From positions 124,001 through 188,000 of the forward strand of contig NZ_LMFR01000012.1 of assembly GCF_001426925.1 (NCBI RefSeq): a stretch of 64,000 nucleotides of DNA. The letters are read 5' to 3'. This document shows positions 28,118 to 35,892 of the stretch, piece by piece. The notes under the pieces are model-generated. The model was not told where the DNA came from, did not search any database, and saw only the letters and a list, made by a program, of their open reading frames with translations. The DNA comes from Microbacterium sp. Root53 (GTDB lineage: Bacteria; Actinomycetota; Actinomycetes; Actinomycetales; Microbacteriaceae). The translations under genes were made by a program, and so were the position numbers. Every line of letters starts with the position of its first letter. Position 1 is the stretch's first letter.

Positions 28118-28405
28118 ATGGGGATCCGCAAATACCTGAGTGGCACGGGACTGATCGGCACGCTCACGAGCGGCTACGCGCTGCTGCGCGGCGCGAACGC
28201 CCAGAACTTCACGTGGCGGACGGCGCTCGGCTGGCTGAGCTGGGCCATCACGTTCGCCCTGACGATCGGCACGATCCTCGACATCCGCAAGGCCAGCCAG
28301 GGTCGTCCGGTCTCCGATGACTCGCCCATCAAGGGCAAGGAGGGCAAGTACTACAAGCAGCAGGTCGCCGACACCGGCGGCGCGAAGCGCGCGCGTCGGC
28401 GCTGA
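28118..28405 (+). CDS. Hypothetical small protein with two hydrophobic segments
   Basis: 95 residues from ATG 28118 (MGIRKYLSGTGLIG). The N-terminal ~65 residues contain two moderately hydrophobic stretches (about 10-25 and 39-56), so it may sit in the membrane as a hairpin. The C-terminus is hydrophilic and basic (GKEGKYYKQQ, ending AKRARRR), probably cytoplasmic. Family not recognised. The start fits the leaderless pattern. Its stop is six bases from the stop of the convergent GNAT gene, with no terminator seen between. Confidence 0.75.
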   Translation: MGIRKYLSGTGLIGTLTSGYALLRGANAQNFTWRTALGWLSWAITFALTIGTILDIRKASQGRPVSDDSPIKGKEGKYYKQQVADTGGAKRARRR

Positions 28406-28411
28406 GCGGTC

Positions 28412-28858
28412 TCAGCCCAGCGGGATCGAGTACTGCATGAAACCCGTGTCGGTCGCGACGCGGTCGTAGAGGGCGCGGGCGGTCGTGTTGGTGTCCCGCG
28501 TGAGCCAGTACACCTTGGCGCAGCCGCGCTCGCGGGCCCACTCGGTCACGTGGGCGATGAGCGCCCGGCCGTACCCGCCGCCGCGGGCCTCGGGCGAGAC
28601 GAACAGGTCCTCCAGGTAGCAGTACTCCCCCAGCGACCACGTCGCGGGGTGGCTCAGCCAGTGCACCAGGCCGACGGGCGTGCCCGCGTCGTCGCGTACG
28701 AGCGCCCCGCGGATCGGTCCCTCCGGCTCGACCAGCCGCCGGAACGTGCCGTCCGTGACCTCGGGCGAGAGAGTCGATCCGTAGAAGTCGAGATAGCCCT
28801 CCCACAGGCCCTGCCAGGCGGTGCGGTCGGCGTCGGTGAGCTCGGTCACGAGGGGCAT
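28412..28858 (-). CDS. GNAT-family N-acetyltransferase
   Basis: 148 residues, a single GNAT domain. The acetyl-CoA pyrophosphate loop is visible as SPEARGGGYGRALIAHV (Q/R-x-x-G-x-G/A type, residues about 88-104), preceded by the beta-4 strand CYLEDLFV and followed by YWLTRDTNTTARALYDRVA, the usual alpha-4/beta-6 region with the Tyr acid. It transfers an acetyl group to an unknown amine. ATG 28858 lies 6 bases after TAGCCT (28865-28870), leaderless. Monocistronic. Confidence 0.9.
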   Translation of the reverse strand: MPLVTELTDADRTAWQGLWEGYLDFYGSTLSPEVTDGTFRRLVEPEGPIRGALVRDDAGTPVGLVHWLSHPATWSLGEYCYLEDLFVSPEARGGGYGRALIAHVTEWARERGCAKVYWLTRDTNTTARALYDRVATDTGFMQYSIPLG

Positions 28859-28864
28859 GCGGCC

Positions 28865-28870
28865 AGGCTA
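28865..28870 (-). promoter_or_regulatory. -10 box of leaderless GNAT transcript
   Basis: TAGCCT on the minus strand, 6 bases before ATG 28858. Confidence 0.45.
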
Positions 28871-29106
28871 TCCGGGGGCTGAGCAACGCGGCGGCGGCGG
28901 GCCGCGACCGCCTCGGAGCATCCTGCGAACCGGAATCCGCTCTGGACCCTCCCATTCACCAGGGCGTAACGTTTCAGTTCGCCCGGATATCGGTCAGCAC
29001 GCGTACCCGACGCGACCGCGGGCGAATCACCCGATCCGCACCGGCTCCGCCGCGCCCTCTCCCGTGGGCTTGGTGGGAGCGGTGCCACCAGATGTGAGAG
29101 ACAGAG

Positions 29107-29730
29107 ATGATCGACACCCTCGAAGTCCCCAGCATGCGCCTCAGCGACATGGTGGCGGAGCGGATCGCGACCGCGATCATCGACGGCACGATGCCGGCGG
29201 GATCGCGCGTGCGGGACCAGGAGCTCGCCCAGAAGCTCGGCGTCTCCCGCATGCCCGTGCGCGAGGCGCTGCAGCGCCTGCAGCGCGTCGGCCTGATCGA
29301 GACCGCCGCCAGCCGGTACACGCGCGTCACCGCCGTCACCCCCGAGGTCGCGCAGGCGACGCGCCAGTTCGCCGGCCACTACGTCACGTCCCTGATGCGC
29401 ATGGCCCTCGCCGCGGCGACGCCCGAAGCCCGGGTCACGGCCGCCGCGGAGATCGACGCGATGGTGGCGGAGCTGGACGCGGGAGGATCGCCGGCGGTGG
29501 CGTACCGCGAGCTTCAGGCCCTCTTCATGCGCGTGGCGGACAACGCGTTCATGTCCATGGTGTCCTCCGACCTGGGCCTCGCGATCGAGCGCAATCTCGC
29601 CGCCCTCGACGGGCCGGACGGCACCCAGGTGGCGGCCATGCTCCGCGATCTCCGCGATGCCATCCTCGACGGCGACGCGGCCGCGGGCGCGCGGGTGCTG
29701 CAGAGCGCGTTCGGCGTCGAAGACGAATGA
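29107..29730 (+). CDS. GntR-family regulator with short FCD-like domain
   Basis: 207 residues. The winged helix is clear: LSDMVAERIATAIIDGTMPAG, then DQELAQKLGVSRMPVREALQRL, the recognition helix region. The C-terminal half is helical and FCD-like, but shortened and poor in the His and Asp ligands that bind metal in many FCD domains, so its effector may be metal-free or absent. It stands alone, with a 248-base upstream gap that holds no clear promoter, and tRNA-Lys 115 bases downstream. Target genes unknown. Confidence 0.88.
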   Translation: MIDTLEVPSMRLSDMVAERIATAIIDGTMPAGSRVRDQELAQKLGVSRMPVREALQRLQRVGLIETAASRYTRVTAVTPEVAQATRQFAGHYVTSLMRMALAAATPEARVTAAAEIDAMVAELDAGGSPAVAYRELQALFMRVADNAFMSMVSSDLGLAIERNLAALDGPDGTQVAAMLRDLRDAILDGDAAAGARVLQSAFGVEDE

Positions 29731-29774
29731 GCCCCGCCCGGGACACGCCCGGGCCACGCCGTTTCCGGCCCCGA

Positions 29775-29804
29775 TTGGCGCCCTCGGCCGCCGCCTGGTA
29801 ACGT
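29775..29804 (+). promoter_or_regulatory. Promoter of tRNA-Lys
   Basis: -35 TTGGCG (29775-29780), 18-base spacer, -10 TAACGT (29799-29804). The start would fall about 35 bases before the tRNA. Confidence 0.5.
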
Positions 29805-29845
29805 AGTCCCTCGGTTCGCGAGAGCGGAAAACGCTCCCGGATCAT

Positions 29846-29921
29846 GCACCTCTAGCTCAATCGGCAGAGCAACTGACTCTTAATCAGTGGGTTCAGGGTT
29901 CAAGTCCCTGGGGGTGCACCA
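29846..29921 (+). tRNA. tRNA-Lys (anticodon CTT), CCA encoded
   Basis: A 7-bp acceptor stem pairs GCACCTC with GGGGTGC. The anticodon stem ACTGA/TCAGT encloses loop CTCTTAA with CTT at 29879-29881. The T-loop is GGTTCAAGTCC. CCA follows at 29919-29921. Confidence 0.97.
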
Positions 29922-29926
29922 CTCGA

Positions 29927-29955
29927 GAAGGCCCGGTCCACGCGACCGGGCCTTC
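29927..29955 (+). terminator. tRNA-Lys terminator
   Basis: 12-bp stem (GAAGGCCCGGTC and complement) with a 5-base loop, starting 6 bases after CCA. Confidence 0.85.
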
Positions 29956-30066
29956 TGCGTTGCACGGGCGACGACTCCTGCCCGGGGAGATCGACGGCGA
30001 TGCCCGGGTACGGCATAGGATGCGATTCCCGACATCCTGGTAGCTCGCGTACCGAAAGGCAGGCCC

Positions 30067-31758
30067 ATGGCCGGTCTCATCCACATCCTCGTCCGCCAGG
30101 GCGCTCTCCCCTTCGCGCGGGCCCAGCAGCTCGCGGGCACGGATCGCGAGGAGTTGATGCGGATCCGCGAGCTGCTCGCCGCCGGCGAGCTGTCCGAGGA
30201 GGAGTTCGCGCGTGCGCGGGCGACCGAGGCGGATGTGCCGTTCGTGCGCCTCGAGGACGAGCCGGTGGACGCCGACATCCTCGCCAGGATCTCCGTGACG
30301 TTCGCGCACGCGCACGAGCTCGTGCCGCTGCGCACGATCGAGCATCGCGGCCTGCCGCACCTGCTGCTGGCCATGGCCAACCCCGACGACGTGATCGCGC
30401 TCGACGACGTGCGCGTGGCGTACGGGATGCCGCCGTACATCGTCGTGGCCACGGCGAGCGAGATCCACGCCACGATCGACCGCCATCACCGCGCCGACGC
30501 AGAGATGACCGAGCTGACGTCCAGCCTCACGGTGGAGGAGGCGGAGGATCCGGACGACGGGTCCTTCAACGTCAGCGGCGGCGGCTCCGACGAGGACGAC
30601 GACGCCCCCATCATCCGGTTCGTGAACCTCGTGCTCGGCCAGGGCATCCGCGACCGGGCCAGCGACATCCACATCGAGCCGACCGCGGACCGCGTGCGGG
30701 TGCGGTACCGGATCGACGGCGTGCTGCACGAGATGCCGAGCGCCCCCAAGGCGATCCAGTCGGGCGTCATCTCGCGCCTGAAGATCATGAGCGACATCGA
30801 CATCGCCGAGCGCCGGATCCCGCAGGACGGCCGCATCTCGGTGCAGCACGACGGCCGCAAGGTCGACCTGCGCGTGGCCACGCTGCCGACCGTGTGGGGC
30901 GAGAAGATCGTCATGCGCATCCTGGACCAGGCGAGCACCGCGCTGAAGCTCGAGACGCTCGGGCTCTCGGAGCGCAACCTGACGGCCTACCGTCGCGCCT
31001 ACACGAAGCCCTACGGGATGATCCTGGTCACGGGACCGACCGGCTCCGGCAAGTCGACCACGCTGTACTCCACCGTCGCCGAGCTCGCCCGGCCGGAGGT
31101 CAACGTCATCACGATCGAGGACCCGGTCGAGTACCGGATGGCCGGCGTCAACCAGGTGCAGATCAACACGCAGGCGGGCCTCACCTTCGCGAGCGCGCTG
31201 CGCGCCATCCTGCGCTCGGATCCCGACGTGATGCTGGTCGGCGAGATCCGCGACGCGGAGACCGCCAACATCGCGATCGAGTCGGCGCTGACCGGCCACC
31301 TCGTGCTGTCGACGCTGCACACCAACGACGCCCCCAGCGCCGTCACGCGCCTGGTCGAGATGGGCGTCGAGCCGTTCCTGGTCGGCTCCGCTCTCGACGT
31401 CGTGGTGGCGCAGCGCCTGATCCGGCGCCTCTGCGACCGCTGCAAGGAGCCGGACGAGATCGGCGCCGAGGCGCTCGCGGCCGCGGGCTTCGCCCGCGCC
31501 GAGACCGAGAACGGGACCCTGTTCCGGCCCGTCGGCTGCGCGCACTGCGCGGAGACGGGCTACCACGGCCGGGCCGCCGTGCACGAGGTCATGACGGTCA
31601 CCGAGGAGATCGAGCGGCTCGCGGTCGCGCATGCCTCGAGCAACGACATCGCGCGGGTGGCGCGCGAGCAGGGCATGCGGACGCTGCGCGAGGACGGGTG
31701 GGCCAAGGCCCTCGCGGGGCTGACCTCGGTCGAGGAGATCCTGCGCGTCGTGATCTGA
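30067..31758 (+). CDS. pilB: Type IV pilus assembly ATPase
   Basis: 563 residues, full-length GspE/PilB ATPase that powers pilin polymerisation at the inner face of the membrane. N-terminal GspE-II/MshEN-like domain (about 1-150), acidic linker (EEAEDPDDGSFN, GGGSDEDDD), then the ATPase. Walker A GPTGSGKST is at residues 323-331, the Asp box is VITIEDPVEYRM, Walker B is DVMLVGEIRD, and the His box is STLHTNDAPSA. Zinc-binding cysteines C456, C459, C491 and C494 are all present, which marks PilB rather than PilT. The start has AAAGG upstream, and TAGGAT at about 30017 may be the -10. First gene of the pilus locus. Confidence 0.96.
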   Translation: MAGLIHILVRQGALPFARAQQLAGTDREELMRIRELLAAGELSEEEFARARATEADVPFVRLEDEPVDADILARISVTFAHAHELVPLRTIEHRGLPHLLLAMANPDDVIALDDVRVAYGMPPYIVVATASEIHATIDRHHRADAEMTELTSSLTVEEAEDPDDGSFNVSGGGSDEDDDAPIIRFVNLVLGQGIRDRASDIHIEPTADRVRVRYRIDGVLHEMPSAPKAIQSGVISRLKIMSDIDIAERRIPQDGRISVQHDGRKVDLRVATLPTVWGEKIVMRILDQASTALKLETLGLSERNLTAYRRAYTKPYGMILVTGPTGSGKSTTLYSTVAELARPEVNVITIEDPVEYRMAGVNQVQINTQAGLTFASALRAILRSDPDVMLVGEIRDAETANIAIESALTGHLVLSTLHTNDAPSAVTRLVEMGVEPFLVGSALDVVVAQRLIRRLCDRCKEPDEIGAEALAAAGFARAETENGTLFRPVGCAHCAETGYHGRAAVHEVMTVTEEIERLAVAHASSNDIARVAREQGMRTLREDGWAKALAGLTSVEEILRVVI

Positions 31759-31864
31759 CGCGCCCGGGGCGGCCGCGGAGCCGCCGGACCCGGGTGACAA
31801 GCCGGGTGAATTCAGCGGCCCGACCCGAGAGGCCGGACCCGCAGAAAATCAAGGTTCACCCCTG

Positions 31865-31880
31865 AACTACCCGGGTAGTT
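31865..31880. promoter_or_regulatory. 16-bp perfect palindrome between pilB and pilT
   Basis: AACTACCCGGGTAGTT, flanked by CTG and TCAG, lies about 50 bases upstream of the pilT -10. It is overlapped on its left by another dyad (GGTTCA-CCCC-TGAACT). It could be an operator for the internal promoter or the end signal of the pilB mRNA. Confidence 0.5.
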
Positions 31881-31929
31881 TCAGTCAGGAATGGCGAAAT
31901 CTGGGTATTTCTCCCCGGGGACCTGTGCG

Positions 31930-31935
31930 TATACT
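31930..31935 (+). promoter_or_regulatory. -10 box of leaderless pilT transcript
   Basis: TATACT ends 7 bases before GTG 31943, with a TG two bases upstream (extended -10-like). This gives pilT and later genes a promoter separate from pilB. Confidence 0.6.
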
Positions 31936-31942
31936 GAGCGGC

Positions 31943-33121
31943 GTGACGGTACCCCCCTCCGTTGCCACGCAGGTCTCCCCCGAAGGCCTCCTGGCACCTC
32001 AGCTGACGCTGCTCGACGCCCTGCACCGCGTGGTCGCCCAGGGCGCGTCCGACCTGCACGTCACGGCGGGCGTCCCGCCGATGATCAGGGTCGACGGCTC
32101 GCTGCGGCCCATCGAAGGCGCCCCGGTGTGGACGGCGGAGACCGTGGCGCGTGAGATCGCGACCCTCATGTCCCCCGAGCAGCGCGAGCGGTTCGAGCTC
32201 GATCAGGAGCTCGACTTCGCGCACGCGCTGTCGGACGAGGCGCGCTTCCGCGTCAACGTGTACCGCCAGCGCGGGGCGACGGGCGCCGTGCTCCGTCTCA
32301 TCCCCACGCGGATCCGCTCGCTCCGCGAGCTCGGCATGCCGGCCGCGGTCGCGAGGTTCGCGACGCTCCCCCGCGGCCTCGTCCTCGTGACCGGCCCCAC
32401 CGGCTCGGGCAAGTCGACGACGCTCGCGGCGATGATCGACCAGATCAACCGCACGCGGGCCGACCACATCATGACCATCGAGGACCCGATCGAGTTCCTC
32501 CACACGCACCAGCGGTCGGTGGTCAACCAGCGCGAGGTCGGCCAGGACACGGAGTCGTTCCAGCGGGCGCTGCGCCAGGTGCTCCGGCAGGACCCCGACG
32601 TCATCCTGATCGGCGAGATGCGCGACCTCGAGACCATCCAGGTCGCGCTGACGGCTGCCGAGACCGGACACCTCGTGTTCGGCACGCTGCACACCCAGAG
32701 CGCGCCGCAGACGATCGACCGCATCATCGACGTCTTCCCGCCGCACCAGCAGGACCAGGTGCGCACCCAGCTGGCCTCCACGCTGCGCGGCGTCGTCTGC
32801 CAGACGCTGATCCCGCACGCGAGCGGATCCGGACGCGTCGCGGCGACCGAGGTGCTCGTGATGACGGCGGCCGTGGCCAACCTCATCCGCGAGCAGCAGA
32901 TGCACCAGATCCCGGGCGTGCTGCAGGCCGGGTCGGCCCACGGCATGCACACGCTCGACCAGAACCTCGCCGCGCTCGTCGACGACGGCCGCATCACGTA
33001 CCAGGCGGCCGAGGAGCGCGCGCAGGACCTCGAGGGCTTCCGCCAGCTCGCCCGGCACACCAGCGGCGGATCCGACGGCATCGACTACGGCGACGGCTTC
33101 ACCAGGCGGAGCCTCAGGTGA
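31943..33121 (+). CDS. pilT: Type IV pilus retraction ATPase
   Basis: 392 residues from GTG 31943. It drives pilus disassembly for twitching or DNA uptake. Walker A GPTGSGKST at 151-159, MTIEDPIEFLH, the PilT-specific DVILIGEMRDLET (Walker B) and HLVFGTLHTQSAPQTIDRI. There is no zinc-binding cysteine set, unlike PilB, and the order of motifs matches PilT including the C-terminal AIRNLIRE-like segment (VANLIREQQMHQIPG) needed for retraction. An upstream GTG at 31925 is excluded because it lies before the predicted transcription start. Overlaps pilC by GTGA. Retraction capacity is not universal in Gram-positive pili. Confidence 0.95.
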   Translation: MTVPPSVATQVSPEGLLAPQLTLLDALHRVVAQGASDLHVTAGVPPMIRVDGSLRPIEGAPVWTAETVAREIATLMSPEQRERFELDQELDFAHALSDEARFRVNVYRQRGATGAVLRLIPTRIRSLRELGMPAAVARFATLPRGLVLVTGPTGSGKSTTLAAMIDQINRTRADHIMTIEDPIEFLHTHQRSVVNQREVGQDTESFQRALRQVLRQDPDVILIGEMRDLETIQVALTAAETGHLVFGTLHTQSAPQTIDRIIDVFPPHQQDQVRTQLASTLRGVVCQTLIPHASGSGRVAATEVLVMTAAVANLIREQQMHQIPGVLQAGSAHGMHTLDQNLAALVDDGRITYQAAEERAQDLEGFRQLARHTSGGSDGIDYGDGFTRRSLR

Positions 33122-34389
33122 GCGCTCCGTCCTCAGCCGGCCCGCAGGCCGGCTCCCCGTCGACGCCTACCCAGGCGTGGGACTACGTCGGCGCCGACTC
33201 CACGGGCCGCAAGCGCAAGGGCACGATCGACGCTCCGAGCCGCGCCGCGGCGCTCGCCCGGCTGCGCGAGCAGGGCATCACGGCGACGTCGCTGCGCGAG
33301 TCGAGCATCCTGACGCGCGAGCTCGACGTGTCGTTCCTGAAGAAGAAGATCAAGCTCGACGAGATCTCGCTCGCGACCCGCCAGCTCGCCACGATGCTGG
33401 ATGCCGGCCTCACGCTCGTGCGCGGGCTGACCATCCTCGTGGACCAGGTCGAGAACCCGCGGCTGCGCGACGTGCTCCAGACCGTGCGGCGCGACATCGA
33501 GCGCGGCAAGCCCCTGTCGGACGCGCTCGGCGCGCGGCCCGAGGTGTTCCCGCCGCTCCTCGTGCACATGGTGCGCTCGGGCGAGGCCGGCGGCTTCCTG
33601 GCCGAGGCGCTCACGTCGGCCGCCGACGGCTTCGACGCCGATCTGAAGATCCGCAACACGATCAAGGCCGCGATGACCTACCCCATCATCGTGATGATCG
33701 TCGCGGTGCTCGCGGTGATCGCGATGCTCGTGTTCATCGTCCCGGTGTTCAAGAAGATGTTCGAGGGCATGGGCGGCGAGCTGCCGCTGCCGACCCAGGT
33801 GCTGGTCACCCTGTCGGAGAACATGCTCTGGATCGGCCCCGCGCTCGTCGTGCTGGTCGTGGCCGCCGTGCTGTGGTTCCGCCGCTACGGGCGCGAACCC
33901 GACGTGCGGCTCGCGATCGACACGGCCCGGCAGAGGATCCCGGTGCTCGGCCCGTTCTTCCGCAAGGCGGCCGTCGCGCGGTTCACCCGGACGCTGTCCA
34001 CGACGCTGAGTGCGGGCGTGCCGATCCTGCAGGCGCTGGGCATCGTGAAGCAGACCGCCGGAAGCGCCCTCGTCGAGGACGCCGTGGGCCGCATCGCCGA
34101 CGGGGTCCGCCGCGGCAAGGGCCTGACCGCCCTGATGGCCGACGAGCCCGTGTTCCCCCAGATGGTCACGCAGATGGTCGCCGTGGGCGAGGACACCGGC
34201 GCGCTCGACACCATGCTCAAGCGCGTCGCCGAGTTCACCGACCGCGAGGTGCAGCAGACCGCGCAGCGCCTCACCGCCATGATCGAGCCCCTCATGGTCG
34301 TGATCGTCGGCTGCATCATCGGCGGAATGATCGTCGCGATGTACCTGCCCATGTTCGGGATCTTCGAGCAGATGCAGCAGTCCGCCTAG
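33118..34389 (+). CDS. pilC: Type IV pilus inner-membrane platform protein
   Basis: 423 residues, GspF family. Two T2SSF domains (about residues 75-200 and 275-400) each precede hydrophobic helices: TYPIIVMIVAVLAVIAMLVF, LVVLVVAAVLWF and PLMVVIVGCIIGGMIVAMYLP. The N-terminal region (WDYVGADSTGRKRKGTIDAP) is the usual PilC cytoplasmic start. It couples PilB or PilT motion to pilin subunits. GTG start overlaps the pilT stop. Confidence 0.95.
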   Translation: MSAPSSAGPQAGSPSTPTQAWDYVGADSTGRKRKGTIDAPSRAAALARLREQGITATSLRESSILTRELDVSFLKKKIKLDEISLATRQLATMLDAGLTLVRGLTILVDQVENPRLRDVLQTVRRDIERGKPLSDALGARPEVFPPLLVHMVRSGEAGGFLAEALTSAADGFDADLKIRNTIKAAMTYPIIVMIVAVLAVIAMLVFIVPVFKKMFEGMGGELPLPTQVLVTLSENMLWIGPALVVLVVAAVLWFRRYGREPDVRLAIDTARQRIPVLGPFFRKAAVARFTRTLSTTLSAGVPILQALGIVKQTAGSALVEDAVGRIADGVRRGKGLTALMADEPVFPQMVTQMVAVGEDTGALDTMLKRVAEFTDREVQQTAQRLTAMIEPLMVVIVGCIIGGMIVAMYLPMFGIFEQMQQSA

Positions 34390-34469
34390 TCGTGCCGGCG
34401 CCGCCGGACCCCCGTGCACCGCGACGCGGAGCACTCCTTCCTCCCCACCCACAGAAAGAGAGAGTCCTC

Positions 34470-34886
34470 GTGAAGAACATGATCGACGCGCTCGTGCGTC
34501 GCCAGAACGAACTCAAGAAGGACGACCGCGGCTTCTCGCTCATCGAGCTGCTCGTGGTCGTGCTGATCATCGGCGTCCTCGCCGCGATCGCCATCCCGGT
34601 GTACATCGGCACCGTCAACGCCGCCAAGGCCTCCGCCGTGGAAGCCGCAGCGACGACGGCAAAGGCTACCTATACGGCGCTGGTTTTCGAGTACGAGTCG
34701 GACAGCGACCCCACGACTACGTGGTCTCAGGCCGCGACTGAGGCGGCCGGAAAGGCAACCTCGGCGGACATCTCAGTCGTCGTGGCCGGCACGCCTGCAA
34801 CTGCGGATGACGTCGAGTTCACTGCGACCCACGATGACACGGCTATCGCGCCGTTCACTACCTCCACCGGCGCGCCGACGTCGTAA
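34470..34886 (+). CDS. pilA: Major type IV pilin
   Basis: 138 residues from GTG 34470 (GAGAGAG upstream). Class III signal: a 21-residue basic leader ending DDRG, then FSLIELLVVVLIIGVLAAIA, with the conserved Glu at mature position 5. PilD should cut after Gly and methylate Phe. The globular part is short, about 90 residues, Thr/Ala-rich and lacks cysteines, so no C-terminal disulfide loop. From about 34,650 onward codon use becomes less G/C-biased (GCT, ACT, TCA, GCA, AAA), unlike the leader region, as expected for a variable pilin tail. A hairpin follows at 34894-34928. Confidence 0.93.
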   Translation: MKNMIDALVRRQNELKKDDRGFSLIELLVVVLIIGVLAAIAIPVYIGTVNAAKASAVEAAATTAKATYTALVFEYESDSDPTTTWSQAATEAAGKATSADISVVVAGTPATADDVEFTATHDDTAIAPFTTSTGAPTS

Positions 34887-34893
34887 CCGTCTC

Positions 34894-34928
34894 GGGCCCG
34901 TGGGCGCGGCTGCCACGTCCACGGGCCC
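34894..34928 (+). terminator. Hairpin after pilA (partial terminator)
   Basis: 10-bp stem GGGCCCGTGG/CCACGGGCCC with a 15-base loop, followed by AATTCTC. It would let pilA mRNA accumulate above the minor pilin mRNAs. Confidence 0.6.
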
Positions 34929-34945
34929 AATTCTCGCAACCGACG

Positions 34946-35362
34946 ATGCACAGACAGACAAAGCCCGAGCATGGGTTTGGGTCACTTGAGGCGCTGATAG
35001 CCATGTTCCTGGTGGCAGTGGTTGCGGTCGCATTCCTGCCGATGATCATGACGGGCCTCCGGTCCGCCGTGACGAACACGACGGCCACCACCGCGACACA
35101 GCTGGTCAACGAGCAGCTGTCGCCGCTCTCCGCGAAGCCGCACTCGTGCACCGCCGTGCAGACGTGGCTCGGCACCTCGGTCCCCACGGTCACCGACCCC
35201 CGGGGTCAGACCATCTCCATCCAGCGCAGCGGACCCGCGAGCCTGAGCTGCAGCACACCGCCGACGACGGTCACCGTCACGGTGACCGCGACCGGCACCG
35301 ACCCCTGGTCCGGCGACGCCCGCACATGGGCGACCGCCACCACCATCGTCCTGATCGACTAG
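34946..35362 (+). CDS. Type IV pseudopilin (PilV-like)
   Basis: 138 residues. A prepilin signal is visible: short leader MHRQTKPEHG then FGSLEALIAMFLVAVVAVAF, with Glu at mature position 5, followed by a Thr-rich extracellular region with two Cys (HSCTAV and LSCSTP) that could form a disulfide. Minor pilins of this kind start pilus assembly or sit at the tip. The first ~95 bases have atypical codons like the pilA tail; from about 35,040 the usual bias returns. Nine bases separate it from the next gene. Confidence 0.85.
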   Translation: MHRQTKPEHGFGSLEALIAMFLVAVVAVAFLPMIMTGLRSAVTNTTATTATQLVNEQLSPLSAKPHSCTAVQTWLGTSVPTVTDPRGQTISIQRSGPASLSCSTPPTTVTVTVTATGTDPWSGDARTWATATTIVLID

Positions 35363-35370
35363 AGGACCCC

Positions 35371-35892
35371 ATGATCCGCCCGACACGCGACGACCGCGGC
35401 TTCACGCTCGTGGAGCTGCTGGTCTACGTCGTGCTGCTCGCGGGCATCCTGACGCTCGGCGCCGGTCTGGTCATGAGCGTGACCCAGGGCTCACTGCGGG
35501 TCACGAGCTCGGCCGACGCCTCCCGCGACGGCCAGACCATCGCCCGCACGATCACCACGTCGGTGCGCAACGCATCGCACGTGAGCGCCGACGGCGACTT
35601 CGTCGTCGCCCGCCTCGAGGACGGCGCAGGCGACGCATGCCACGCGTGGTACGCCTATGGCGGCTCCGTCTACGCGCGCATCTCCGACGCGGCGATCGCC
35701 CAGCCCGCCGGCGCGCCCGGGTCGACCTGGATGCGCGTCGGCACCGGGCTGGTCTCCACCTCGGGCGTGTTCACCGCGGCTTCGGGCGGCGTCAAGGTGA
35801 CGTTCCAGGTCGACACCCGCACCTCCCCGACGCTCATCGAGACCGTCGCGGTCCCGCGCCTGCTGGGCACCGGAGGCAACCCATGCGCCTGA
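35371..35892 (+). CDS. Type IV pseudopilin (PilW/PulG-like)
   Basis: 173 residues. Prepilin signal: leader MIRPTRDDRG, then FTLVELLVYVVLLAGILTLG with Glu at position 5. The following region has SADASRDGQTIARTITTSVRNASHV, typical of PilW-type minor pilins after the helix, and two Cys (DACHAWYAYG and the C-terminal GGNPCA). ATG is preceded by AGAGGA. Its stop overlaps the next gene by 10 bases. Probably part of the pilus-initiating minor pilin complex. Confidence 0.87.
   Translation: MIRPTRDDRGFTLVELLVYVVLLAGILTLGAGLVMSVTQGSLRVTSSADASRDGQTIARTITTSVRNASHVSADGDFVVARLEDGAGDACHAWYAYGGSVYARISDAAIAQPAGAPGSTWMRVGTGLVSTSGVFTAASGGVKVTFQVDTRTSPTLIETVAVPRLLGTGGNPCA

Noticed and set aside
29846..29955. 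tRNA-Lys as an integration site of a mobile element
   Set aside because: No integrase, direct repeat of the tRNA 3' end or change in composition was found; the next genes are an ordered pilus operon.
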